This document shows, piece by piece, positions 1 to 8,406 of a stretch of 64,000 nt of DNA. The notes beneath the pieces are model-generated. The model saw nothing but the letters and a program-made list of their open reading frames with translations, did no database searches and was not told the origin of the DNA. The translations under genes were made by a program, and so were the position numbers. The stretch is from Yoonia sp. (lineage in GTDB: Bacteria; Pseudomonadota; Alphaproteobacteria; Rhodobacterales; Rhodobacteraceae), in contig JAQXEG010000013.1 of assembly GCA_029250945.1 (NCBI GenBank), positions 152,831-216,830 of the forward strand. Direction: 5' to 3'. How positions within the stretch are numbered: the stretch's first letter is position 1; every line of letters begins with the position of its first letter.

Positions 1-48
1 ATCCCGCTGTATCTGGCCGCCGCGCAACTTATGATTGGAGCGAACTGA
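1..48 (+). CDS. 3' end of an upstream gene, possibly an SbtA-type bicarbonate permease (partial)
   Basis: Only the last 15 codons are present, ending IPLYLAAAQLMIGAN before a TGA that overlaps the next start (TGATG). The hydrophobic end fits a membrane protein. The next gene encodes a small PII-like protein of the SbtB type, and such proteins are commonly paired with SbtA sodium-dependent bicarbonate permeases, so the identity is inferred from the neighbour rather than from this fragment. Confidence 0.45.
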   Translation: MPLYLAAAQLMIGAN

Positions 49-356
49 TGGAAATGCATGACGCAAAACGCGTCTCAATCGTGATTGAGGCCCCGTTGGA
101 AAGCCGCCTGACAGATGCGCTCACCAAGGCTGGGGTGACGGGGTACACAATCATGCCCGTGATCGGCGGATCGGGCAGATCAGGCCAGTGGACGCGCGAT
201 GGACAAGTCGGACGATCCGGTATGGTCAACGTTGTGTGCCTGATTAAGCCAGAGCGGTTGGACGGACTGCTAAAGGCTGCATTCGCCGTTGTGGAACCAC
301 ATATCGGGGTCGTGTCTGTCACGGATGCGCAGGTGCTGCGGGCCGAACGGTTTTAG
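48..356 (+). CDS. PII-like signalling protein, SbtB type
   Basis: A 102-residue protein of ferredoxin-like PII build. Residues 30-46 carry GYTIMPVIGGSGRSGQW, matching the GYTVM-GG-G segment of SbtB-type PII-like proteins that bind adenine nucleotides and gate the SbtA bicarbonate permease. The tyrosine-bearing T-loop motif of classical GlnB/GlnK is absent; compare the true PII at 30379-30717. The C-terminal Cys-containing loop of cyanobacterial SbtB is also missing. The start overlaps the stop of the upstream gene by one base, so the two are translationally coupled and probably functional partners. The ligand is not known from sequence. Confidence 0.75.
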   Translation: MEMHDAKRVSIVIEAPLESRLTDALTKAGVTGYTIMPVIGGSGRSGQWTRDGQVGRSGMVNVVCLIKPERLDGLLKAAFAVVEPHIGVVSVTDAQVLRAERF

Positions 357-382
357 GTTTCGCCGTGCTGCGCACGTCGACA

Positions 383-426
383 GGCCGGGGCCAGCCCCGG
401 ACCCAGGAGTATTTTTAAAAAAGCGA
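383..426. repeat. Intergenic repeat element with GC hairpin, copy 1
   Basis: A perfect hairpin CCGGGGCCAGCCCCGG (385-400) is followed by GGAGTATTTTT and AAAAAAGCGAG. This is the reverse-oriented form of an intergenic element seen again at 2842, 10254, 27772, 33143, 48674 and 61915. It lies between the convergent PII-like and asd genes and may contribute to termination. Confidence 0.55.
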
Positions 427-436
427 GAGCAGAAAT

Positions 437-468
437 TAAAAAAGCCCCGCCAAGTTGGACGGGGCTTT
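437..468 (-). terminator. Rho-independent terminator of asd
   Basis: The arms AAAGCCCCG (441-449) and CGGGGCTTT (460-468) form a perfect 9-bp stem around a 10-base loop. Read on the minus strand the stem is followed by a run of seven T (443-437), the classic intrinsic terminator layout. It sits 20 bases beyond the asd stop codon. Confidence 0.85.
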
Positions 469-487
469 GGATTTCGCACGAGAGGTC

Positions 488-1507
488 TTAGCCCTTTTTC
501 AGACACTCACGTCCCAGCGTTTCGGCAATCTGGACCGCGTTCAGCGCCGCGCCCTTGCGTAGGTTGTCGGATACGCACCACAGGTTTAGGCCATTTTCGA
601 CCGTCACATCCTGACGGATGCGGCTGATGAATGTTGCGAAATCACCAACACATTCGATCGGGGTGACATAACCGCCATCTTCACGCTTATCGATGACCAT
701 GACGCCGGGGGCCTCGCGTAAGATGTCGCGGGCTTCATCTTCGTCGAGGAAATCCTCAAATTCGATGTTCACCGATTCGGAGTGGCCAACGAAAACAGGG
801 ACGCGCACGCAGGTCGCTGTGACCTTGATATCCTTGTCGATGATCTTTTTCGTTTCGACGACCATTTTCCATTCTTCTTTGGTGTCGCCGCTGTCCATGA
901 ACACGTCAATGTGCGGGATCACGTTGAACGCGATCTGCTTGGTGTAATGCTGCGATGCCGAAGCCGTCGGATTGTAGATCGCCTTGGTTTCATCCCACAG
1001 GCTGTCGATCGCGGCCTTGCCGGAACCGGACACGGATTGGTAGGTGCTGACCACTACGCGCTTGATCTTGGCGCGATCATGCAGCGGCTTTAGCGCGACG
1101 ACCATCTGTGCGGTCGAACAGTTCGGGTTCGCGATAATGTTCTTATTCTTATAGCCGTGGATCGCCTCTGGGTTCACTTCTGGCACGATCAGCGGGATGT
1201 CCGGATCGTAGCGGTAGAGCGAAGAGTTATCGATCACGACGCAGTTTGCCTTGGCTGCGATAGGGGCGTATTTCTTGGTCGCGTCGGAACCGACAGCGAA
1301 AAGCGCGATATCCCAGCCCGTGAAATCAAACGTATCAAGGTCCTCAGTCGTGAGGGTTTTATCGCCAAAGCTGACTTCGGTTCCCAGCGATTTACGGCTG
1401 GCAAGCACTGCTATTTTGTCGATCGGAAAGGCCCGCTCGGACAAGATGTTCAGCATTTCGTGGCCCACGTTACCTGTGGCGCCAACAACGACGATATTAT
1501 AACCCAT
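488..1507 (-). CDS. asd: Aspartate-semialdehyde dehydrogenase
   Basis: Reduces L-aspartyl-4-phosphate to L-aspartate-4-semialdehyde with NADPH, the branch point to lysine/diaminopimelate, threonine and methionine. The 339 residues are full length for the family. The N-terminus has the Rossmann motif GATGNVG (9-15), and the active site NPNCST puts the catalytic cysteine at residue 130. The C-terminal half has the dimerisation domain with the expected GFxGHSESV-like stretch (VFVGHSESV). Transcribed alone, with its own terminator downstream. Confidence 0.96.
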   Translation of the reverse strand: MGYNIVVVGATGNVGHEMLNILSERAFPIDKIAVLASRKSLGTEVSFGDKTLTTEDLDTFDFTGWDIALFAVGSDATKKYAPIAAKANCVVIDNSSLYRYDPDIPLIVPEVNPEAIHGYKNKNIIANPNCSTAQMVVALKPLHDRAKIKRVVVSTYQSVSGSGKAAIDSLWDETKAIYNPTASASQHYTKQIAFNVIPHIDVFMDSGDTKEEWKMVVETKKIIDKDIKVTATCVRVPVFVGHSESVNIEFEDFLDEDEARDILREAPGVMVIDKREDGGYVTPIECVGDFATFISRIRQDVTVENGLNLWCVSDNLRKGAALNAVQIAETLGRECLKKG

Positions 1508-1567
1508 TTGTTGCTTCCTTGATTTGAGTGCCGCCTCTTACCGCGCTTGGCGCATAAGGGAAAGACC

Positions 1568-2779
1568 CTAGTCGCGGCTGTCGGTGGACCATAGGTAGGC
1601 CAACAGCCCCAAGGTGACCATGATCCCGAATATCCCAAAGAGGAACACATAGGCATCGGACGGTGTGTCGGTCACGTTGGCGGCATGGATCGGACCGGTC
1701 GCAAATTGCATGACCCCTGCCCCGCCAATCCCGAAGAGGTTCATCAATGTGACCCCGCGCCCCGTCAGGTGACTGGGGATGAACGCCTTGGCATGGGCGA
1801 TGAGCACGGGGAAGGTCGAGCCGGAAATACCCACGATGGCGAGCATGATTGTGGCGAACACGATCCCTTGGGTCGGCATGAGCCAAAGCGCACCAAGGGC
1901 CAGCGCCCCGATGCCGTTGCCACCGAAGATCACCCATTTGCGCGTGCCGAGCAGCCGTTCAAGCGGGCCATAGGCGAAGCTGCCAATGATCATGGCGACG
2001 GCCATGACAAGCGTGACCTGCCCGATGGCGCCGGTATCCGCGCCATACACATCCGCCACATATGGCCCCGCCCAAAGGCCGCGCAGCCCCGCGGCAGGCG
2101 CGTAATTGACGACCATCAACGCGAAGATCGGCCAGAGGACTGGCATTTTCAGCAAAGACAGGACAGAGCCCTTTTGCGTGGTTTCCACCGGTTCGGGGTC
2201 TTTGACCAGTGCGATTAGCGACAAACCAACCAGTCCGGAAACTGCCGCCAAACCACCCATCGTCATGCGCCAGCCAAATGCCTCTACCGCCCATGCCATC
2301 GGGGCAGAGCCTGCGAGGTTGCCCAACGAACCCATGCCTATCATCGCCCCCGCCAGTGTCCCGAATGCCGCCGCCGAGAACCCGCGTGCGATGATGAAAT
2401 ATCCGGCCATTAAAACGGGCGAACAGCCGACGCCTAGCAAGGCCATGGCCCACATAATATGTGCAGGCGTCTGGGCCAGCGCAAAGGCCAGCGCCCCGCC
2501 TGCCCCGCCAATGATGAACAAGGCCGCCGAGCTACGCCGTGGTCCGATCCGGTCAAGTGCCGCGCCAACGGGAATTTGCATCGCCGCGAACACAAGGAAC
2601 CAAAGCCCGGATGCCCGCGCAAGATCATCCGCGCTGGCCCCGATATCGACAGCCAAAACGGGTGCCAAAACGGGCAGGAAGGCCCGGTAGAACTGCGACA
2701 GGATATAGGCGCAAAGCAGCGCGATGAGGCCACGTGTCATTTTGGGAGTGCTTTCGCGGTTCTGGATGAGTTGCTGCAT
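1568..2779 (-). CDS. MFS transporter
   Basis: A 403-residue polytopic protein with about 12 hydrophobic segments and the MFS-type loop DRIGPRRSS after the second transmembrane helix. The substrate cannot be read from the sequence. An internal start at 2740 (MTRGLIALLCAYIL) would begin just before the first membrane helix. The longer start at 2779 has a purine-rich AGGGTGGGA upstream, so either is possible. It lies upstream of asd on the same strand, about 60 bp away. Confidence 0.85.
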   Translation of the reverse strand: MQQLIQNRESTPKMTRGLIALLCAYILSQFYRAFLPVLAPVLAVDIGASADDLARASGLWFLVFAAMQIPVGAALDRIGPRRSSAALFIIGGAGGALAFALAQTPAHIMWAMALLGVGCSPVLMAGYFIIARGFSAAAFGTLAGAMIGMGSLGNLAGSAPMAWAVEAFGWRMTMGGLAAVSGLVGLSLIALVKDPEPVETTQKGSVLSLLKMPVLWPIFALMVVNYAPAAGLRGLWAGPYVADVYGADTGAIGQVTLVMAVAMIIGSFAYGPLERLLGTRKWVIFGGNGIGALALGALWLMPTQGIVFATIMLAIVGISGSTFPVLIAHAKAFIPSHLTGRGVTLMNLFGIGGAGVMQFATGPIHAANVTDTPSDAYVFLFGIFGIMVTLGLLAYLWSTDSRD

Positions 2780-2841
2780 TGGTCACACGTCCCACCCTGC
2801 AATGGCAAGCCCGGATGCCAGGGTGCGCCAGTAGATTTTAT

Positions 2842-2876
2842 GCCTCCGGCGGAGGTATTTGGCGGCAAATGGAAAA
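2842..2876. repeat. Intergenic repeat element, copy 2
   Basis: GCCTCCGGCGGAGGTATTT followed by GGCGGCAAATGGAAAA. Same design as the other copies: a GCCTCCGGC(GG) palindromic core, GTATTT, then an A-rich tail. It lies in the divergent gap between the MFS gene and the small exported protein gene. Confidence 0.5.
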
Positions 2877-3045
2877 TGGGCGGACCTGATTGGTTGTACA
2901 ACGCTCATGAAATTGCCACCGTGCGATCAGCCGATTATTGCCACGCGTGCAAAATGCTGTTGTTTTTGAAGCGCGCCGGTTTTGTCGTGTGCTAGATTAG
3001 CGGCGGAATGATAGCTGCCACGGGTCACTGAGTTAGGAAAATAGA

Positions 3046-3303
3046 ATGTTGAAAACACTTGCGATTTCACTGGCGGCGCTGGCCGCAACGTCCACGATGG
3101 CATTGGCTTGCAGCCCCGAGGATGTGCAGGCACGTCAGGGTCCGTTGGTCATCGCGTTTCAGGCATTGATGGCGAGCAATCCAACCAAGGCGCAGGCGAT
3201 TATCGCGAAAATGCAGGCTGATCTGGACAAGGCAGCGGCAGATGGCGACGAAGCCGCCACCTGCGTAATTATGGACGAAGCACTGGTGGCTGCGCAGGGT
3301 TAA
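3046..3303 (+). CDS. Small exported protein of unknown function
   Basis: 85 residues. The N-terminus MLKTLAISLAALAATSTMALA is a clear Sec signal peptide with an ALA cleavage site, leaving a mature protein of about 64 residues. The mature part has two cysteines (CSPED near the new N-terminus and ATCVIMDE near the C-terminus) that could form one disulfide, and the rest looks helical. The segment KAQAIIAKMQADLDKAAADGDEAATC is recalled only loosely from small periplasmic proteins of Rhodobacteraceae. The stop overlaps the convergent Gfo/Idh gene by four bases. Function unknown. Confidence 0.7.
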   Translation: MLKTLAISLAALAATSTMALACSPEDVQARQGPLVIAFQALMASNPTKAQAIIAKMQADLDKAAADGDEAATCVIMDEALVAAQG

Positions 3304-4436
3304 TCGCGAAACATCGGCGGGCGTGCATCTGTCCACGCGCCGTCGTTTTTCGCGGATTGCACTGCATTGTGCACAGCAGCCATAGAGCGCAAGCCGTCCT
3401 CGGCGGTTGGTAACCCGTCGCGTGTTTCTCCGCGAATTGTTGCCGCTAGATCGACGTAGATATTGGCAACCGCGAGTGGAAACCCTTCGGGATGGGCGAT
3501 GGCAACGCGGCTAAGGCGGCCAGCCTCATCCGAGAGCCCGCCTTCACCTTTTTCCATGATCTGCGTGCGACCCCCGACGGGGGTGTAATAGACTTGGTTG
3601 GGCTGTTCTGACGCCCAGCGCATCCCACCCGTTTCGCCAAAAACCTGAATTTCAAATCCGTGTTGCCGCCCGATCGCGACAGAGCTGGTCCAAAGCCGCC
3701 CGACGGTCCCGCCGTCAAGGCGGAAATTGACCATTGCGTCGTCTTCTAATTCACGGCTTGCGATTGTGCTGGCAAAGTCGGCGGACAGGCTGCGCACCTC
3801 ATCACCCGCGATAAAGCTGGCCATGTGTAGTGCGTGGATGCCGCAGTCGGCGAATTGCCCCGACACGCCCGCCATGGCCGGATCGTACCGCCAGCGCACC
3901 CGCGGGTTGTCTGCATCTGTCGCGTCGCCGTGGTGGCCGTGGCTGAAGTTGGTGACGATCAGGCGGATTTTACCCACCTGCCCCGTGCGGACCATTTCGC
4001 GCATTTCGCGCACCATCGGGTAGGCAGAATAGCAATAGTTAACAGCGCATGTTTTGCCGGTCTTGGCGGCGATTTTAACGATCTCTTCGCCTTCTTCGAC
4101 GGTCATGGTCATCGGCTTTTCGCACAGGACGTTGAACCCGCCCTCAAGGAACGCCTTGGTGATCTCAAAATGGGTGGAGTTGGGCGTGGCGACGGTGACC
4201 AGATCGACGCGGTCATCACGCCCGCTTTCGCCTTTCAGCATTTCGCGCCAATCGCCATAGGCGCGGTCAGCGGCAACGCCAAGGGATTGCGCATAGGCGC
4301 GCCCCTTCTCAGCGTCATGATCCAACGCGCCCGCGGCCAGAACAAAGTTGCCGTCTGCTTGCGCACCTAGACGGTGGGCCGGTCCGATTTGGCTGCCTTC
4401 GCCGCCGCCAATCATACCCCAGTTAAGTTTTGTCAT
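3300..4436 (-). CDS. Gfo/Idh/MocA family oxidoreductase (distal gene of inositol locus)
   Basis: 378 residues: an N-terminal Rossmann domain with GGGEGSQIG (about 10-18), the family motif CEKPM with Lys107, and a C-terminal alpha/beta substrate domain. The family oxidises or reduces a sugar or cyclitol hydroxyl with NAD(P). Third gene of the minus-strand arm of the inositol locus, 12 bp after the TIM-barrel gene, so probably acting on an inositol isomer or related sugar. The exact substrate is not determinable here. Confidence 0.88.
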   Translation of the reverse strand: MTKLNWGMIGGGEGSQIGPAHRLGAQADGNFVLAAGALDHDAEKGRAYAQSLGVAADRAYGDWREMLKGESGRDDRVDLVTVATPNSTHFEITKAFLEGGFNVLCEKPMTMTVEEGEEIVKIAAKTGKTCAVNYCYSAYPMVREMREMVRTGQVGKIRLIVTNFSHGHHGDATDADNPRVRWRYDPAMAGVSGQFADCGIHALHMASFIAGDEVRSLSADFASTIASRELEDDAMVNFRLDGGTVGRLWTSSVAIGRQHGFEIQVFGETGGMRWASEQPNQVYYTPVGGRTQIMEKGEGGLSDEAGRLSRVAIAHPEGFPLAVANIYVDLAATIRGETRDGLPTAEDGLRSMAAVHNAVQSAKNDGAWTDARPPMFRD

Positions 4437-4447
4437 ATGTTTAGTCC

Positions 4448-5338
4448 TTAGAAACCAATGGATTGCAGGTATTCGCGGTTGGCTTGTGCGTCTTCCAGCG
4501 GGGTGCCTGGCATGGATGGGTCACAGTCTTGTTCAACCGTGCACCAACCGGTGAAATCATTGTCGAGCAGTACCTGACGCACGGCTTCGAAATCGACGTC
4601 GCCTTGGCCCAAGTTGCAGAAAATGCCCTGCCCGCAAGCCTTGTAGAAATCAGTGCGGTTGGCCACGACATCGGCCTTAACCGCCGGATCAATGTCCTTG
4701 AAATGCATATAGCTGATGCGGTCGATGTGCTTCTTCATGAACGCAACAGGATCATAACCTGCATAGGAATGGTGGCCCGTGTCGAAACAGATTTTCAGAA
4801 TGTTTTCGTCGACTTCGTTCAGCAGGCGTTCCAGCTCAGGCTCAAAATCAATGAAGCCAGCGGCGTGGGCGTGCATGCCGACGGTCAGGCCGTATTCCTC
4901 AGCACCCAATTTGGCGATGGCAGCGATACGGTTGCGAAAGGCGGTCCATTCCGCCTTGTCCATCTGTTCGGCCTCATCCGCGCGGCCCGCAGTAGGGGCG
5001 CGGCGGGGGCTGATGCTATCGATCAAGACAAGATGTTCGGCACCGTGGGCGACAAGCGCCTTGCACGTCCGCTGTGCGGCATCCAGCACCTCATCCCATT
5101 TATCGGCGTCATGGAACGGGCGGAACACAACGCCGCCAATGATTTCAAGGTCGTTTTTTACCAATTCCTCGCGCAGGGTTTCAGGCTCTTCTGGCATATA
5201 GCCGATGGGACCAAGTTCGATCCCTTTGTATCCCGCGCCGGCGCATTGTTGCAGCACGGATTGCCAGCTGGGATAGGATGGGTCAGACGCGAATTCGATG
5301 CCCCATGAACAGGGCGCGTTGCCGATACGGATTGTCAT
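4448..5338 (-). CDS. TIM-barrel sugar isomerase/dehydratase, IolE/IolI-like
   Basis: 296 residues of the xylose-isomerase-like TIM-barrel superfamily (sugar phosphate isomerase/epimerase, IolE/IolI type). Visible metal-site motifs include FDTGHHSYAGYDP near residue 180 and HFKDID near 210, with a C-terminal WCTVEQDCD supplying a late glutamate. Members in inositol loci dehydrate scyllo-inosose or interconvert keto-inositols. It lies between two Gfo/Idh genes and is the only IolE/IolI-like gene in the locus, so it may supply the inosose dehydratase step. Whether it is a true dehydratase or an isomerase is inference. Confidence 0.8.
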   Translation of the reverse strand: MTIRIGNAPCSWGIEFASDPSYPSWQSVLQQCAGAGYKGIELGPIGYMPEEPETLREELVKNDLEIIGGVVFRPFHDADKWDEVLDAAQRTCKALVAHGAEHLVLIDSISPRRAPTAGRADEAEQMDKAEWTAFRNRIAAIAKLGAEEYGLTVGMHAHAAGFIDFEPELERLLNEVDENILKICFDTGHHSYAGYDPVAFMKKHIDRISYMHFKDIDPAVKADVVANRTDFYKACGQGIFCNLGQGDVDFEAVRQVLLDNDFTGWCTVEQDCDPSMPGTPLEDAQANREYLQSIGF

Positions 5339-5350
5339 TATGTTCGTCCT

Positions 5351-6454
5351 TTAGATGTCTGTGACGTTGACCCAAGCCTTTGCGTCGGATGACGTCAAAG
5401 CAGCGGCCACGATTTTGTTCACCTCCATCCCGTCACGGAATGTCGGCCATTTGTTTTGCCCTGCGGCGATTGCCTCAAGGAAATCTTTTGCTTCGATAAT
5501 GATCTGATCCTGATAGCCGGTGCCATGGCCCGGACCCTGACAGAACGGCAGGTAATCAGGGTGCGCCGGGCCGGTCAGGATTTTGGTAAAGCCGCGCTGC
5601 GCCTCTGGCCCATCCATCTGATAAAGCCAGATGGCATTCTGGTCCTCTTGATCAAATTTGATCGCGCCCTTGGTGCCTGTGATTTCATAGGCATAGCCCA
5701 TTTTGCGCCCCGTCGCGATGCGGCTGAAATACATCGCGCCCATCGCCCCGTTTTCAAAACGGCACATCATTTGCCCGTGGTCGTCATTGGTCACGGTCCC
5801 GCCGGGGCGGTCGGTGTGTACGGTTTCAACCTCTGCGATCAGGCTTTTAATTGGGCCGATCAGTGCCAGCGCCGCGTTCAGCATATGGGGCGCCAAGTCG
5901 CCCATTGTGCCGTTCGCCACGCCCGTTGTGCGCCATGTGGCGGGGGCGGTTGGGTCGGCAAGAAAATCCTCTGTGTGTTCGCCGCGAAACCATGTGACGT
6001 CCCCGATCACACCGTCCGCAATCAACTGACGTGCGTATTGGCTGGCGGGTGTGCGGATATAGTTAAAGGCGGTCATGTTGATCGCGCCCGCATCTTCGGC
6101 TGCGGCAACCATTGCAATACTTTCATCCAAGGACGCGCCCATCGGCTTTTCGCACAAAACGGGTTTGCCCAGCGCAAATGCGGCCTCTGCAATCTCGCGG
6201 TGGGTGGACTGGGGAGAGGCGATGATGACCGCCTCGACAGCCGGATCGCTGACCAATACGCGCCAGTCTGTCGTGGCCCGATTGAAGCCGTAAGCGGTGC
6301 GATACCGCTCTGCTGATGCGTCCGATGTGGCACAGACCATTTCCAAGCGCGGGCGTAGCGCCGTCTCGAACACAGCCCCGACAGCGGCCATGGCAACGGC
6401 ATGCGCCTTGCCCATATAGCCACCACCAACAATCCCGATCCCTATTTGCGTCAT
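5351..6454 (-). CDS. Gfo/Idh/MocA family oxidoreductase (proximal gene of inositol locus)
   Basis: 367 residues. The Rossmann motif GGGYMGKAH starts near residue 10 and CEKPM places the catalytic lysine at 103. The C-terminal domain has the family's HMLNAALALIGP segment. First gene of the minus-strand arm, transcribed away from iolD across a 98-bp gap holding a palindromic operator. Gene order (dehydrogenase, TIM barrel, dehydrogenase) suggests oxidation and isomerisation of an inositol stereoisomer feeding the common iol pathway. Substrate unknown. Confidence 0.88.
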   Translation of the reverse strand: MTQIGIGIVGGGYMGKAHAVAMAAVGAVFETALRPRLEMVCATSDASAERYRTAYGFNRATTDWRVLVSDPAVEAVIIASPQSTHREIAEAAFALGKPVLCEKPMGASLDESIAMVAAAEDAGAINMTAFNYIRTPASQYARQLIADGVIGDVTWFRGEHTEDFLADPTAPATWRTTGVANGTMGDLAPHMLNAALALIGPIKSLIAEVETVHTDRPGGTVTNDDHGQMMCRFENGAMGAMYFSRIATGRKMGYAYEITGTKGAIKFDQEDQNAIWLYQMDGPEAQRGFTKILTGPAHPDYLPFCQGPGHGTGYQDQIIIEAKDFLEAIAAGQNKWPTFRDGMEVNKIVAAALTSSDAKAWVNVTDI

Positions 6455-6480
6455 TGCGTTGTCCTAAAGTTGAAATACGG

Positions 6481-6498
6481 TTTGCAACCGGTTGCAAA
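6481..6498. promoter_or_regulatory. LacI-type operator in the divergent iol promoter region
   Basis: TTTGCAACCGGTTGCAAA is a perfect 18-bp palindrome with the central CG typical of LacI/GalR-family operators. It lies 27 bases upstream of the Gfo/Idh start (6454) and about 55 bases upstream of iolD, so one bound repressor could control both arms. No LacI-family gene is in the window, so the regulator must be encoded elsewhere. Confidence 0.75.
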
Positions 6499-6552
6499 AT
6501 TAGTATCGTAAGAATCGAATGACCGTCAATACAGATACGCATGGGCCTCAAA

Positions 6553-8403
6553 ATGAATACCGTTACACTGACCACCGCGCAGGCGATCGTCCGCTATTTG
6601 GCGGCCCAATACACCGTTATTGACGGCAAAGAAGTACGCCTGTTTGGCGGCGGCTTTGGCATTTTTGGCCACGGCAACGTCACCTGTCTGGGCGAGGCGC
6701 TGTATGACAATCGTGATGCACTGCCATTGTATCGCGGACAGAACGAACAGGGGATGGGGTTTGCCGCGGCGGCCTATGCCAAGTATCACAAGCGCCGTAG
6801 GGTGATGTTTTGCACCGCGTCTGCTGGTCCCGGCACGGCGAACCTGTTGACCAGTGCGGCGCTGGCGCATGCCAACCGTTTGCCGATGCTGATGCTGTGT
6901 GGCGATGCGTTCATGACCCGCCTGCCTGATCCGGTGCTGCAACAGTTGGAACATTTCAGCAATCCGACGCTGGGCACAAATGACGCGTTCAAACCCGTAT
7001 CGCGCTTCTGGGACCGGATCACCCATCCCGCCCAGATCATCCAGTCCCTGCCAGCGGCAATAGCGACCATGATCGACCCCGCCGACTGCGGCCCTGCGTT
7101 CATCGGCCTGCCCCAAGACGTGCAGGGCTGGACCTATGATTACCCGTCATCATTCTTTGACAAGCGCGTGCATCGCATCCGTTCCCAAGCCCCCGACGTG
7201 GGCGAGGTTGCCGATGCGATTGCCCTACTCAAATCCGCCAAACGCCCGATGATTATCGCAGGTGGCGGTGTGCAATACGGGGATGCAGTGGCCGAGCTGA
7301 CCGCATTTGCCGAGGCCACTGGCATTCCCGTGGTTGAGACGATCGCGGGCCGTGCCAATATGCTGGACAGACATCCGCTGAACATCGGGCCGATTGGCGT
7401 AACCGGATCGGACAGCGCCAATACAATCGCGAAAGAGGCAGATGTCATTCTGGCCGTTGGCACGCGGCTTCAGGATTTCACGACTGGATCATGGACCGCG
7501 TTCGCCCACGAGGCAAAGATCATCGGCATGAATGTCGGTCGTCATGACGCGGCCAAGCACATGTCACTCACCGTTGTAGGTGACGCGAAATTGTCGTTGC
7601 CCGCACTGGGGCTGGATCACAAAGCCCCCGACGCGTGGAAGGCCCGCGCGCAGGCCGAGCGTGCCAAATGGACCGCCTATGTGGCCGACAACGTCAAACC
7701 GGGCAACCGCCCCAACAGCTATGCCCAAGCGATTGGCGTCGTGAACGCGCTTTGCGATCCGCGTGACCGTGTGGTTGCCGCCGCCGGTGGCCTGCCCGCC
7801 GAGGTGACGGCAAACTGGCGCACGCTGGATATCGGCACCGTGGACGTCGAATTCGGGTTCTCGTGCATGGGCTATGAAATCGCGGGCGGCTGGGGCGCGC
7901 GCATCGCACAGGCCGAGGGCGAGCCGGACGCCGACACCATCGTGTTCACTGGCGACGGATCCTATATGCTGATGAACTCTGACATATATTCATCGGTCCT
8001 GACGGGTAAAAAGATGATCATTTGCGTGCTCGATAACGGTGGCTTTGCTGTCATCAACAAGCTGCAAAACAACACCGGCAACGAAAGCTTTAACAACCTG
8101 ATTGCCGACACACCCACAGCCGTGAACCAAATTGGCGTCGATTTTGAAGCCCACGCCCGCGCCATGGGTGCGATCGCCGAAACCGTGTCAAACCCCGCGG
8201 AGATGGCCGAGGCGTTCAAGCGCGCCAAAGCGTCTGACACCACATCCGTGATCGTCATGAACGTCGACCCCTACGAGGGCTGGACGACCGAAGGCCACGC
8301 GTGGTGGGAGGTTGGCACACCACACATCACCGACAACCCCAAGGTCGCCGAAGCGCACAAAGACTGGGAATCCACCCGCCCCGAACAGCGCAAGGGCGTA
8401 TAA
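6553..8403 (+). CDS. iolD: 3D-(3,5/4)-trihydroxycyclohexane-1,2-dione hydrolase
   Basis: A ThDP-dependent enzyme that opens the cyclitol ring in inositol catabolism, giving 5-deoxy-D-glucuronate. About 616 residues, in three domains like acetolactate synthase. The N-terminal Pyr domain has the ThDP-activating glutamate in RGQNEQGMGF; the C-terminal PP domain has GDGSYMLMNSD and ends the motif at LDNGG. An in-frame ATG at 6541 would add four residues; 6553 (MNTVTLTTAQAIVRYL) matches the usual family start. First gene of a tight iolD–iolC–iolB string and preceded by the palindromic operator. Confidence 0.95.
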   Translation: MNTVTLTTAQAIVRYLAAQYTVIDGKEVRLFGGGFGIFGHGNVTCLGEALYDNRDALPLYRGQNEQGMGFAAAAYAKYHKRRRVMFCTASAGPGTANLLTSAALAHANRLPMLMLCGDAFMTRLPDPVLQQLEHFSNPTLGTNDAFKPVSRFWDRITHPAQIIQSLPAAIATMIDPADCGPAFIGLPQDVQGWTYDYPSSFFDKRVHRIRSQAPDVGEVADAIALLKSAKRPMIIAGGGVQYGDAVAELTAFAEATGIPVVETIAGRANMLDRHPLNIGPIGVTGSDSANTIAKEADVILAVGTRLQDFTTGSWTAFAHEAKIIGMNVGRHDAAKHMSLTVVGDAKLSLPALGLDHKAPDAWKARAQAERAKWTAYVADNVKPGNRPNSYAQAIGVVNALCDPRDRVVAAAGGLPAEVTANWRTLDIGTVDVEFGFSCMGYEIAGGWGARIAQAEGEPDADTIVFTGDGSYMLMNSDIYSSVLTGKKMIICVLDNGGFAVINKLQNNTGNESFNNLIADTPTAVNQIGVDFEAHARAMGAIAETVSNPAEMAEAFKRAKASDTTSVIVMNVDPYEGWTTEGHAWWEVGTPHITDNPKVAEAHKDWESTRPEQRKGV

Positions 8404-8406
8404 CCG

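Noticed and set aside
2960..3000. Promoter for the small exported protein (TTGAAG and TAGATT)
   Set aside because: The spacing of about 21 bases is too long for a standard promoter; the call would be guesswork.
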